42,974 bases of DNA from assembly GCF_015356825.1 (NCBI RefSeq), contig NZ_JAACYW010000074.1, forward strand, positions 1 to 42,974, in the 5' to 3' direction. A program made the position numbers and the translations under genes. Origin of the DNA: Catenulispora rubra. GTDB lineage: Bacteria; Actinomycetota; Actinomycetes; Streptomycetales; Catenulisporaceae. Shown piece by piece: positions 7,902 to 17,383 of this stretch. Within the stretch, counting starts at the first letter, position 1; every line of letters starts with the position of its first letter. The notes below the pieces were generated by a model, which saw only the letters and a list, made by a program, of their open reading frames with translations, was not told where the DNA came from and did not search any database.

Positions 7902-8747
7902 TCAGCTGGAGTAGGTGTAGAAGCCGCGGCCGGACTTGCGCCCGTGCAGCCCCGCGTCGGTCATCTGCTTGAGCAGCGGGCACGGCCGGTACTTGCTGTC
8001 GGCGTAGTGCTGGTAGAGCACTTCGACGCTGTAGAGGATGGTGTCCACGCCGATCAGGTCCGCGGTCTGCAGCGGGCCCATCGGGTGGCCGAAGCAGCCG
8101 CGGAACACCTCGTCGACCTGCGCCGCGGTCGCGACGCCCTCGTAAACCAGGAACGCCGCCTCGTTGACGGTGAGCATCAGCACCCGGTTGGAGACGAAGC
8201 CGCTGGAGTCCTTGACCTCGACCGGCTTCTTGCCCATGCCCGCGAGCAGTTCGCGGGTGAGCTCCAGGGTGCGCGGCGAGGTGTGCACGCCCGGGATCAG
8301 CTCCACCACCGGCTTGGACGGCACCGGGTTCATGAAGTGCACGCCGACGACCCGCTCCGGGTGCCGGCCGACCGAGGCGATCCGGGTGATCGGGATGGCC
8401 GAGGTGTTGGCGACGAACACGGTCTCCGGGCCGCACACCTCGTCGAGCCGCCGGTGCACGGCCTGCTTGGCCTCCCAGTCCTCGGTCACGTTCTCGATCA
8501 CGAACTCGGCCTTGGCCAGCGCCTCGACGCCGACCTCGCAGGTGATCCGGGCGAGCACCTCGTCCGGGTCCAGGGCCGGGCCGCCCATCAGCTGGCTCAG
8601 CCGGCAGTTGCGGACGATCTCGGCGCGGGCCGCGGCCAGCGTCTGCTCGTCCAGGTCGACCAGGACGACGTCGTATCCGTCCTGGGCGAGGTTCTGGGCC
8701 ACTCCGACGCCCATGACGCCGGCGCCGACGACTCCGACTACGGTCAC
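7902..8747 (-). CDS. fkbK: FkbK-like 3-hydroxyacyl-CoA dehydrogenase
   Basis: The 281-residue protein has an N-terminal NAD-binding motif GVVGAGVMGVGVAQNLA, the catalytic segments NTSAIPITRIA and VVGVHFMNPVPSKPVVE, and C-terminal SSGFVSNRVLM ... FGHPMGPLQTADLIG. This is the 3-hydroxybutyryl-CoA dehydrogenase family. In the FkbK/ZmaG role it oxidises the free hydroxyl of glyceryl-S-ACP. The GTG start at 8747 has AAGGAG six bases upstream. It lies 77 bases downstream of the bimodular PKS gene and 19 bases upstream of the ACP gene, in the same unit. Confidence 0.93.
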   Translation of the reverse strand: MTVVGVVGAGVMGVGVAQNLAQDGYDVVLVDLDEQTLAAARAEIVRNCRLSQLMGGPALDPDEVLARITCEVGVEALAKAEFVIENVTEDWEAKQAVHRRLDEVCGPETVFVANTSAIPITRIASVGRHPERVVGVHFMNPVPSKPVVELIPGVHTSPRTLELTRELLAGMGKKPVEVKDSSGFVSNRVLMLTVNEAAFLVYEGVATAAQVDEVFRGCFGHPMGPLQTADLIGVDTILYSVEVLYQHYADSKYRPCPLLKQMTDAGLHGRKSGRGFYTYSS

Positions 8748-8824
8748 AGTTCTCTCCTTCGCGGGTGCGCTTCAGGGGTGTGCGTTCGCTCGCGTTTGCT
8801 CGCGTGTGCTTGCTGGTGTGCGCC

Positions 8825-11800
8825 TCAGCCGCGCCGGCGGCGGGCCGCGGCGGCCTTGAGTCCGGATCTGCGGAGCTCGGCGAGCTCCCGGGCCTCCCGG
8901 ACCTCACGGACCTCGCCGCCGCGCTCGGGCGGCGTGTCCTCGGCGGTGCCCGCGGCGATCCTGGCCAGGGCGGCGACCGTCGGGGCCTCGTGCAGGATGT
9001 GCGGCGGCAGGTGCGCGCCGGGGAACTCGCGCTGCACCGCGGCCAGCAGGGTGATGCCGAGCAGCGAGCTGCCGCCGAGCTCGAAGAAGTTGTCGAGCAC
9101 GCCGATCCGGTCGACCTTGAGCGCGGCGCCCCAGATCCCGGCGATGCTCCGCTCGGCCTCGGTCGACGGCTCCTGATAGGCGGTGACCAGCTCGGGGCGC
9201 GGGTGCCGGGTCTGGTCGGCGCCCTCGGCGGGGGCCGGGGCGGTGAACAGGTCCACGGTGAACGAGCGGCCCCAGCGCACCATCGTCGGCAGGTCCTGGG
9301 TGCTGACCACGACCCGCGGCTCGCCGGCGGCCAGCGCCCGCAGCAGCATCCGCCAGCCCTCGTCGAAGGTGAGGCCGAAGGCGTCGCGGTGCTTGCGCAG
9401 GAAGGCCCGCGTCGCGTCGTCGACGCCGTTCAGGCCGCCTTCCCAGGCGTTCCACGCCCACTCGCCCCAGTCCACCGAGACCACCCGGCGGCCGGTGGCG
9501 GCGAGCTTGGCCGCGTAGCCGTCGAGGTAGCTGTTGGCCGCGCAGTAGTCGACCTGGCCGGGGCCGCCGCCGGTGCTGGAGACGATCGAGGAGAACAGGA
9601 CCAGGAAGTCCAGCGGCACCTCGTCGGGCCGGTCCAGGCGCAGCGCCTCGGCCAGGGCCCCGACCCCGTCGATCTTGGGGGCGAGCACCACGTCGCTGTC
9701 GCCGGGCCCCTTGAACTGCATCAGGCCGATCCCGGGCACGCCGGCGGCGTGCAGGACGCCGTGCAGGGCGCCGAAGCGCCGCTGCGCGAGTTCGACGGCG
9801 CGGCGCACATCAGCGGGGTCCGCGACGTCGCCGACCGCGATCTCGACCTCGCCGCCGTGGGCGAGCAGATCGCGGACCCGCTCGACCCGGCCGCGCAGCA
9901 CCGGGTCGGCGGCCTGCGCGCCGGAGACGACCGCGTCCCACTGCTCGCGCGGCGGCAGGCCGCTGCGGCCCAGCAGGACGAGCTTCGCGCCGCAGGCCCG
10001 CACCAGGCGCTCGGCCATCGCCAGGCCGATGCCGCCGAGGCCGCCGGTGATCAGGTACACGCCGCCGGGCCGCAGGGCCTGGCCGGCCTCGTCGAGGTCC
10101 GCGGGCACCACCGCCTCGAAACCGCCGAGCCAGCGCCGGGTCCCGCGGATCGCGACGGGCGTCTCGGCGCGTTCCCGGCGCAGCTCGGCGGCGATCGCCG
10201 CGGCGTCGGTGGCCGGTTCGGCGTCGATGAGCCGCGCGGAGATCGACGGGTACTCCAGCGGGATCACCAGCGCGGGTCCGAGCAGCGCGGCCGCGACGGG
10301 CCGGACCTCGGAGCCGTCGAGCACGGAGAAGGCCCCGGCGCTCACGATGTCCAGCGCCCAGTGCGTCGATCCGGCCTCGCCGGCGGCGCGGCACAGCGCG
10401 ACGAGCGAGTGCAGGCCGAGGGAGAGCGCGGTCTTCTCGTTCAGTTCGGAGCACTCGTCCAGGGCCCACAGGTGCACGACCCGCTCCAGGCCGATCTCTT
10501 TGCGACGCAGGTCTTCGAGCATCGCGAGGATGTCCTCGCTGCTGCCCGGCCGCACGGTGTAGCCGCCGTCGGGCCCGGCCGCGTACCCGTCGCCGGGCCG
10601 CACCTCGGTCACCACAGCACCGCTCACCGAGGCGGCGGAACGCAGGTCGTCGAGGACTTGCTCAGCGAGTCCGTCGCGCGCGAACACCAGCCAGGAAGCG
10701 GGCTGCACGGCGGCCGGCGGCGCGGCCGGGATCTGCCGCCAGACCGGCACGTTCAGCCACTGCTCCTCGGGCAGCTTGGGCAGTAGATCGAGGTCTTCCA
10801 GGCGGGTCGCCTCGAAGGGCACGGCGGATGCGGCGGCGGCCCGGTGCGAGCGTGCGGTCCCGGTCGGCTCGATCCAGTGGCGCTGGCGCTGGAAGGGGTA
10901 GGTCGGCAGCGGGATACGGCCAGGAGCGTCAACAGGAAGGACCGTGCCTTCCCGCACCTCGCGGCCGTGGTAGGCGTCCCAGTCGATCTCGACGCCGGCC
11001 AGCCAGAGCCGTGCGACGCCCTCGCTCAGCGTCTCGTCGCAGGCGCTCGGGTCGCTCGCGGCCGGGAGCGTCGCGCAGATCAGCGGCCAGCGCTCGGGCG
11101 GGCAGCCGGCCGCGCGCATCAGGGTGCCCAGAGACCGGCCGGGGCCGATCTCGACGACGGCGAGGTCCGGATCGGCCAGGAGCGCGCCGGCGGCGTCGGA
11201 GAACCGGACGGTCGCGCACATGTGCCGGGCCCAGTAGCCCGGGTCGCACACCAGCTCCGCCTCGGCCGGCCCGCCGGTGACGTTGGACAGGTACGGCAGC
11301 TCCGGCGCGTTGAGCGTGACGTTCGCGGCGACCCACGCCGTGAGGTCCTTGGCGAGCGGCGCGAGCATCCGGGAGTGGAAAGCATGCGTGGTCTGCAACG
11401 GCCGGCCCGGGATCTCCTGCTCCCGCAGCCGGGCGATCAGCGTGTCGAGCGCGTCGGCGGGTCCGGCGACGACGGTCGTGGCGGGGCCGTTGACCGCGGC
11501 GATGTCCAGGCCGAGCTCGTCGAGCGCGAACCGGTTGCGCAGCTCGTCGGCGGAGAGCGGGACGGCGGCCATCGCACCGCGCTCGGCGGTGCCGATCAAG
11601 GCGGCCCGATAGGCGACCAGGGCGATCGCGTCCTCCAGCGAGAGCACGCCCGCCAGGCAGGCGGCGACGTACTCGCCGAGGCTGTAGCCGAGCATCGCCG
11701 TCGGTTGCACGCCCCACCGCATCAGCGTTCCGGCGATCGCGTAGTCGACGGCGAACATCAGAGGCTGGATGATCTCGGTGCGTTCCAGAGCCTCGACCCG

Positions 11801-14800
11801 AGGGTCCGCGGCGCCGCGCCGGCCGAGCAGCGCGGCCAGGTCGCCTCCGGCGCCGCCACGGGCCCCGGTAAGCAGGTCGAGCAGATCGGCGTCGAGCTGG
11901 CCGTGCGCGGTCAGGGCCTTGCCGACCAGGGCGAGGCATTCGTCCAGCCGCTCGCGGAAGACCGGCTCGCGGCGGTAGAGCTCGCCGACCATGCCCGGGT
12001 ACTGCTCACCGACCCCGGCGAACAGGAACGCGACGGGGCGCTGCTGCGTCGAGTCGGTGCGGCGCATCGGCGGACGCGCGGCGCCGGGGTCGGTGAGCGA
12101 GGTGATGGCGTCATCGACCCCTGACACCACAGCGACCCGGCGGTGCTCGAAGGTGCGGCGCCCGGACTGGAGCGTGTACGCGGCGTCGACCAGGCGGGTG
12201 CCCGGATTCGCGCCGAGGTGTTCGCCGAGCTGCCGGCAGGCGGCGTCCGCGGCGTCGCCGGTGCGCGCCGAGACCGGCAGGATCTGCACCCGGCGGCTCA
12301 CGGCCGGATCCGGGTCCTGATACCCCGGGCCGTCGGCCCCGCGCTGCGGCGGCTCCTCGACGATCATGTGCACGTTGGTGCCTCCCATGCCGAGCGAGTT
12401 CAGGCCTGCGATGCGCGGGCCGTCACCGGCCGCGCGGGAATCGACTCCCCCGATGGGCCACGGTTGGAGGTCCGCGGCGACGTAGAAGGGGCTGTCGGCG
12501 AAGTCGATGCCGGGGTTGGGGCTGGTGTAGTGCAGCGTCGGCGGGATGACCTGCTCGCGCACCACCATCGCGGTCTTGATCAGCCCGGCCGCGCCGGCCG
12601 CCCGGTCCAGGTGGCCGACGTTGGTCTTGAGCGAACCGATCGCGCAGTACTGCCGCCGCGTGGTCGGGCCGTAGGCGCGGGTCAGCGCGGCCACCTCGAT
12701 CGGGTCGCCCAGCACGGTTCCGGTGCCGTGCGCCTCGACGTAGCCGATCTCCTCCGGCGTGACGCCCGCGTCGGCCATGGCCGCGGCCACCACCCGGGAC
12801 TGGCCGACGACGCTCGGGGCGGTGTAGCCGACCTTGAGCGTGCCGTCGTTGTTCATCGCCGAGCCGCGGATGACGCCCCAGACGTGGTCGCCGTCGCGCA
12901 GGGCGTCGGACAGCCGCTTGAGGGCGACCACCGCGGCGCCGTCGCCGAACATGCTGCCGCGCGCCTCGGCGTCGAAGGTGCGCACGTGGCCGTCGGGCGA
13001 CTCCATGCCGCCGGGCACGTAGAGATGGCCCGACTTGTCAGGGATCCGGATCGAGACGCCGCCGGCCAAAGCCATGTCGCAGTCACCGGCACGCAGGCTC
13101 TGCACCGCGAGGTGGGCCGCCACCAGCGAGGTGGAGCAGAAGGTCTGCACCGCGACGCTGGGGCCGTGCAGGTCGAGCAGGTACGACACGACCGTGGTCA
13201 GCGCGTCCTTCTCGTTGCCCATGGCGAGTTCGAAGATGCTCACGCCGTCGGCTTCGAGCTGTTCCTGGATGCCGTGCAGGTAGGTGCTCAGGTGCGTGCC
13301 GCCGAAGACGCCGACCCTGCCGCGGCTCTCGTCGGCTCGGGCGTAGCCGGCCTGCTCCAGGGCCTCCCAGCAGACTTCGAGGAAGAGCCGCTGCTGGGGA
13401 TCGGTGATCGCGGCCTGCCGGGGGCTGATGCCGAAGAACGCGGCGTCGAAGCCTGCGATGTCCTCCAGGACGGGTCGAGCCAGCACGTAGGAGGGGTCGT
13501 CGACGAGCTCCGCGGCGACACCGGCGGCGATCAGCTCCTCGCGGTCGAAGAAGGAGATCGACTCCACGCCGCCGCACAGGTTGTTCCAGAACGTCTCCAC
13601 GTCGCCGGCGCCGGGGAAGCGGCCGGCCATGCCGACGATGGCGACGCGGCGGTCCGCTTCGGTCGGCTCGACAACCGGCGCGGTGGGTGCCGCCGAGGGC
13701 TGCCGAATCGGTTCGATGACCGGGAGCGGGCGTGGGGTCGGTGCGAGCCGCGGAGGCTGTGCGGGCTGCGAGACGACGGGAGACGCCGGCGCGTGCGGGA
13801 TCGGTATCTGATCCTGGGTGTTCTGGGGTGACTCAATGTTCTGTGTCGGCTCGGTGCGCGGCGCGGCTGCTTCCGAAGCACTGTTCCGGGTACCGCGCTC
13901 GTCGACCACGGCCGCCAGCGAGCGCACCGTCGGCGCCTCGAACAGCGCCACCGTGGGCAGCAGGACCGCGCAGCGCTCGTTGACCGCGGCGAGCAGACCG
14001 GGCACGACGAGCGAGGTGCCGCCGAGGTCGAAGAAGTTGTCCCCCATGCCGACCGGCTCGACGCCGAGTTCTTCGCTCCACAGTTCGGCGATCGTGCGCT
14101 CGGTCGCGGTGCGCGGCGGGGCGTAGGGCTGCGGCAGGTCGGGCCGGGGGTGGCGGATCGTCGTGCGGGCGCGCGCCGGGGCGGCCGCGGCCGAGGCGGC
14201 CCGGGAGGCGGGGCGCGGCAGCCGGTCGCCGAGGCCGCCCGCGGCGATCACGATCGGGCTCGTGCCGTGGCCGACGGCCCGGTCGAAGGCGGTCAGCGCT
14301 TCCTCGTCGCTCATCGAGTGCGCGACCAGGCTGGCGCCGATGCCGCCGCTCAGCCGGCCGAGCGTGCAGGCCCAGGTGTCCCAGACCGCTGATATCCACC
14401 GGGTCGGGCCGTGGTCGTTCCCGGTCTGCGCGATCGCGCCGAGCGCGGCGTTCGCGGCCGCGTAGGCGCCGAACGTCACGCCGCCGAGCAGCGCGGAGGT
14501 CGAGGAGAAGAGCATGCACCAGTCCGGGGACCGGTCCCGGCCCAGCTCGGCGACGACGCCGGCCAGGACGCGGGCGCCCTCGACCTTCGCGCCGAAGTGC
14601 CGCGCGGCGGACTCACGGTCCAGGTCCCGGAGCGGGCGGAAGGTGTCCTGGGCGGCGTCCGCGGCGGCGTGCACCACGCCGTCGATCCGGCGACCGGCGG
14701 AGGTGAACAGCTCGCGCATCGCCGCCGGGTCGGTGACGTCCACGCGCGGAGCGGCGATCTTCGCGCCGAGCCCACGCAGCCGCCGGACGGCGACGGCGCG

Positions 14801-17344
14801 CGGGTCCTGCGGATCGGCGGGCTCGCCACTGCGGCTGGTCAGCAGGATTTCATCAGCACCCTGGCGCACCAGGTGCTCGGCGATGACGAGGCCGATCTCG
14901 CCGAGTCCGCCGGTGATCAGATAGGTGCCGCCTGCTCGTACGACCGGCAGCGTCGGCGCGGAGGGCACGGCCGCGTACACAGGAGCGTATCGGCGATCGG
15001 CGCGATATGCGCTGATGACCGAATGAGAAGGCTGATGAAGCTCGGCGACTATCGCCTTTGCCGCGGCCTGCGCGCTGTATGCCAGGTCGAGGTCGACACT
15101 GCGGCAGTCGAGGTGCGGATACTCCTGGTTCGCCACGATCGGCAGGACGGCGACTGCGGCCTGCGTCGCCGACATTACGTCTGCGGGCAGTACGGCGTGC
15201 GCGGCACGGGTCACGATGAGAACTCGGGCCGGGCCGGAACGCTCACCCCACGTCGCGATCGCATTCGCGACGGAGACGACCGCGTCGGTCTCGTCCTGCG
15301 ATGCGAGGTGGACGATCGTCGTGGGGATACCCGAGGGGTCGGACTCGGAATCGGCGAATACGACCTCTGCGCCACTCACGCCTAGCAGGTCGGCAAGCGC
15401 CTCGGCGACGCCGGAAGCATCGCGGTAGAGCATGTAGCGTCCGGGGTGCGGCGCGTCACTGCCGGATGGGGATTCGACCGCGTCCCAGCTCTGAGTGAGC
15501 AGCTCGACTCGGTCGGTTCCGGGCACGTCCACCCAGTACCGCTCGCGCTGGAACGGATAGGTCGGCAGAGACACAGGCTGGCGCGCGCCGGTGTCCAGCG
15601 CAGACCAATCCACACCGCCGCCGAGTTCCCAGAGCTGCCCTGCCTGCTGGGCCGAGCCCGCGTTCGCAGTACCCGGGAACACGAACTCCTCGCGCGGGGG
15701 GTTCTTCAGGCGGCGTGCGCCGGGCACCTCAGCAGCAGCAGCCAGCTTGGCAGCCGCGTCCTGAAGGCTCGTGGCGACGATCGCGCGCCGGAAGTCGAGC
15801 TCGGTCCGTCCGGTCCGCAACGTGTACGCGACCTCGGCGAGGCTCACGTCTCCAGCGTTGCCCAGATAGTCGGCGAGGCGCTTCAGGGAAATGCTGAGCG
15901 CGTCGGGCGACGCCGCCGAGACCATCAGCAGCTCCGGCCGGGTGATCTCCGTGTCCTGCGACGGCTCGGCCTCAACCGCCGGCGCCGCCTCCAGGATCGC
16001 GTGCGCGTTGGTCCCCGACCAGCCGAACGAGCTGACCCCGGCCACCAGCGGCCGCTCGCCGCCGGGCAGGTCCTGCGGCGCCGCGCACGGCTGGACCGCC
16101 GTGCTCGCCAGCACGGCCTCGGCCGGTTCGGTCAGGTTGAGGTTCGCCGGGGCCCGGCCGTGTTCGAGCACGAGCACGGTCTTGATCAGACCGGCCATGC
16201 CCGCCGCGGCCTGGGTGTGGCCGATGTTCGTCTTCACCGCGCCGATCGGCAGCGGCGCGGCGCGGCCGCCGAACACCTCGCCCAGCGCGCCGAGTTCGAT
16301 CTCGTCGCCGAGCGGGGTGCCCGAACCGTGCGCCTCGACGTAGCTCAGGTCCGCGGGGTCGGCCTGGGCGGCGGCCAGGGCGCGGCGGATGACGTCCACC
16401 TGCGCGCCGCGGTTCGGCGCCGTCAGGCCGTTGCTGCGGCCGTCCTGGTTCACCGCCGAGCCGCGGACCACCGCGTGGATGCGGCGGCCCTTGCGCAGCG
16501 CGTCGGACAGGCGCTCCAGCACGACCAGGCCGCCGCCCTCGCCGAGCACGTAGCCGTCGGCGCCCGCGTCGAAGGTGCGGCACTGGCCCGACCGGGAGAA
16601 CATCGAGGTCGCGCATCCGTGCACGTACATGTCCGGGTGCAGGGCCAGGAACACGCCGCCGACCAGGGCGGTGTCGCACTCCCCGCGGCGCAGCGCCTCG
16701 CTCGCGAGGTGCACGGCGACCAGCGAGGAGGAGCAGGCGGTGTCCAGCGCGAGCGTCGGGCCGCGCAGGTCGAAGTGGTAGGCCAGGCGGCCGGCCACGA
16801 CGCTCGGCGAGGAGCCCTGTCCGGTGTAGGGGTCGGTGAAGACCTCGGGTCCGACCCGCTCGTCCTCGATCCGGCCGTACTGGAAGACGTCGGAGAAGCC
16901 GACGATCACGGCGGTCCGGGTGCCGGCCAGGCTCGCGGCCGGGGCGCCGGCGTCCTCCATGCCCTCCCAGGCCAGCTCCATGAGCAGCCGCTGCTGCGGG
17001 TCCATGCGCAGCGCCTCACGCGGCGGGAAGCCGAAGAAGCGCGCGTCCCAGCGGGTGACGTCCTCGACGAACGCCCCGCGCCGGGTGTAGACGCCGAGCG
17101 CGTCGGCCTCGGGGCCGAGCTCGAAGCGTCCATCCGGGACGCCGTCCAGGACGCCCGAGCGCCCCTCACTCAACAGCCGCCAGTACTCCGGCACCGACGG
17201 CGCGCCGGGGAACCGGCAGGACATGCCGACGATCGCGATCGGCTCGCGGCGGCCGGCGTCGGCCTCGGCCAGCCGGCGGCGCGCGTCGGCCAGGTCGACC
17301 GTCGCGCGCTTGAGATATTCGCGGAGCTTGTCCTCGGTGGCCAT
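8825..17344 (-). CDS. Bimodular type I PKS: KS-(AT lost)-KR-ACP-KS-AT-KR-ACP (modules 3 and 4)
   Basis: The protein has 2839 residues and starts at ATG 17344 with AGGGG seven bases upstream. An N-terminal docking helix (EDKLREYLKRATVDLADAR) matches the tails of the upstream PKS proteins. Module 3: KS with Cys204, His339 and His376; the AT is deleted, leaving EEFVFPGTANAG (near 550) directly before LPTYPFQRERYW (near 595); KR Rossmann motif GGLGEIG near 805 with catalytic Ser and YAAAN; ACP Ser1111. A proline-rich joint (about 1150-1245) leads to module 4: KS Cys1403 (QTFCSTSLVA), AT with Ser1888 in GYSLGEY (Tyr instead of the usual His) and HAFH at His1990 (malonyl-type), KR near 2425-2605 with GGLGGIG and VDYCAANS, ACP Ser2760. 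The C-terminus lacks a standard docking helix and ends in a basic tail (GLKAAAARRRRG). Two beta-hydroxy products are expected if both KRs act. Confidence 0.93.
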   Translation of the reverse strand: MATEDKLREYLKRATVDLADARRRLAEADAGRREPIAIVGMSCRFPGAPSVPEYWRLLSEGRSGVLDGVPDGRFELGPEADALGVYTRRGAFVEDVTRWDARFFGFPPREALRMDPQQRLLMELAWEGMEDAGAPAASLAGTRTAVIVGFSDVFQYGRIEDERVGPEVFTDPYTGQGSSPSVVAGRLAYHFDLRGPTLALDTACSSSLVAVHLASEALRRGECDTALVGGVFLALHPDMYVHGCATSMFSRSGQCRTFDAGADGYVLGEGGGLVVLERLSDALRKGRRIHAVVRGSAVNQDGRSNGLTAPNRGAQVDVIRRALAAAQADPADLSYVEAHGSGTPLGDEIELGALGEVFGGRAAPLPIGAVKTNIGHTQAAAGMAGLIKTVLVLEHGRAPANLNLTEPAEAVLASTAVQPCAAPQDLPGGERPLVAGVSSFGWSGTNAHAILEAAPAVEAEPSQDTEITRPELLMVSAASPDALSISLKRLADYLGNAGDVSLAEVAYTLRTGRTELDFRRAIVATSLQDAAAKLAAAAEVPGARRLKNPPREEFVFPGTANAGSAQQAGQLWELGGGVDWSALDTGARQPVSLPTYPFQRERYWVDVPGTDRVELLTQSWDAVESPSGSDAPHPGRYMLYRDASGVAEALADLLGVSGAEVVFADSESDPSGIPTTIVHLASQDETDAVVSVANAIATWGERSGPARVLIVTRAAHAVLPADVMSATQAAVAVLPIVANQEYPHLDCRSVDLDLAYSAQAAAKAIVAELHQPSHSVISAYRADRRYAPVYAAVPSAPTLPVVRAGGTYLITGGLGEIGLVIAEHLVRQGADEILLTSRSGEPADPQDPRAVAVRRLRGLGAKIAAPRVDVTDPAAMRELFTSAGRRIDGVVHAAADAAQDTFRPLRDLDRESAARHFGAKVEGARVLAGVVAELGRDRSPDWCMLFSSTSALLGGVTFGAYAAANAALGAIAQTGNDHGPTRWISAVWDTWACTLGRLSGGIGASLVAHSMSDEEALTAFDRAVGHGTSPIVIAAGGLGDRLPRPASRAASAAAAPARARTTIRHPRPDLPQPYAPPRTATERTIAELWSEELGVEPVGMGDNFFDLGGTSLVVPGLLAAVNERCAVLLPTVALFEAPTVRSLAAVVDERGTRNSASEAAAPRTEPTQNIESPQNTQDQIPIPHAPASPVVSQPAQPPRLAPTPRPLPVIEPIRQPSAAPTAPVVEPTEADRRVAIVGMAGRFPGAGDVETFWNNLCGGVESISFFDREELIAAGVAAELVDDPSYVLARPVLEDIAGFDAAFFGISPRQAAITDPQQRLFLEVCWEALEQAGYARADESRGRVGVFGGTHLSTYLHGIQEQLEADGVSIFELAMGNEKDALTTVVSYLLDLHGPSVAVQTFCSTSLVAAHLAVQSLRAGDCDMALAGGVSIRIPDKSGHLYVPGGMESPDGHVRTFDAEARGSMFGDGAAVVALKRLSDALRDGDHVWGVIRGSAMNNDGTLKVGYTAPSVVGQSRVVAAAMADAGVTPEEIGYVEAHGTGTVLGDPIEVAALTRAYGPTTRRQYCAIGSLKTNVGHLDRAAGAAGLIKTAMVVREQVIPPTLHYTSPNPGIDFADSPFYVAADLQPWPIGGVDSRAAGDGPRIAGLNSLGMGGTNVHMIVEEPPQRGADGPGYQDPDPAVSRRVQILPVSARTGDAADAACRQLGEHLGANPGTRLVDAAYTLQSGRRTFEHRRVAVVSGVDDAITSLTDPGAARPPMRRTDSTQQRPVAFLFAGVGEQYPGMVGELYRREPVFRERLDECLALVGKALTAHGQLDADLLDLLTGARGGAGGDLAALLGRRGAADPRVEALERTEIIQPLMFAVDYAIAGTLMRWGVQPTAMLGYSLGEYVAACLAGVLSLEDAIALVAYRAALIGTAERGAMAAVPLSADELRNRFALDELGLDIAAVNGPATTVVAGPADALDTLIARLREQEIPGRPLQTTHAFHSRMLAPLAKDLTAWVAANVTLNAPELPYLSNVTGGPAEAELVCDPGYWARHMCATVRFSDAAGALLADPDLAVVEIGPGRSLGTLMRAAGCPPERWPLICATLPAASDPSACDETLSEGVARLWLAGVEIDWDAYHGREVREGTVLPVDAPGRIPLPTYPFQRQRHWIEPTGTARSHRAAAASAVPFEATRLEDLDLLPKLPEEQWLNVPVWRQIPAAPPAAVQPASWLVFARDGLAEQVLDDLRSAASVSGAVVTEVRPGDGYAAGPDGGYTVRPGSSEDILAMLEDLRRKEIGLERVVHLWALDECSELNEKTALSLGLHSLVALCRAAGEAGSTHWALDIVSAGAFSVLDGSEVRPVAAALLGPALVIPLEYPSISARLIDAEPATDAAAIAAELRRERAETPVAIRGTRRWLGGFEAVVPADLDEAGQALRPGGVYLITGGLGGIGLAMAERLVRACGAKLVLLGRSGLPPREQWDAVVSGAQAADPVLRGRVERVRDLLAHGGEVEIAVGDVADPADVRRAVELAQRRFGALHGVLHAAGVPGIGLMQFKGPGDSDVVLAPKIDGVGALAEALRLDRPDEVPLDFLVLFSSIVSSTGGGPGQVDYCAANSYLDGYAAKLAATGRRVVSVDWGEWAWNAWEGGLNGVDDATRAFLRKHRDAFGLTFDEGWRMLLRALAAGEPRVVVSTQDLPTMVRWGRSFTVDLFTAPAPAEGADQTRHPRPELVTAYQEPSTEAERSIAGIWGAALKVDRIGVLDNFFELGGSSLLGITLLAAVQREFPGAHLPPHILHEAPTVAALARIAAGTAEDTPPERGGEVREVREARELAELRRSGLKAAAARRRRG

Positions 17345-17383
17345 GCAAGAACCCCTGTCGTGATCGGTGCCGACTAGCCGGCT

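Noticed and set aside
4551..8747. Tetronate (glyceryl) pathway using FkbH and ACP
   Set aside because: FkbH here is in the FkbK-J-I-H order of hydroxymalonyl/alkoxymalonyl-ACP sets. The tetronate-specific acyltransferase and KASIII are not adjacent; the KASIII lies more than 30 kb away with its own ACP.
8825..17344. NRPS carrier/condensation content suggested by DNFFELGG motifs
   Set aside because: These are ACP domains within KS-KR modules; no condensation or adenylation domain is present in the PKS proteins.
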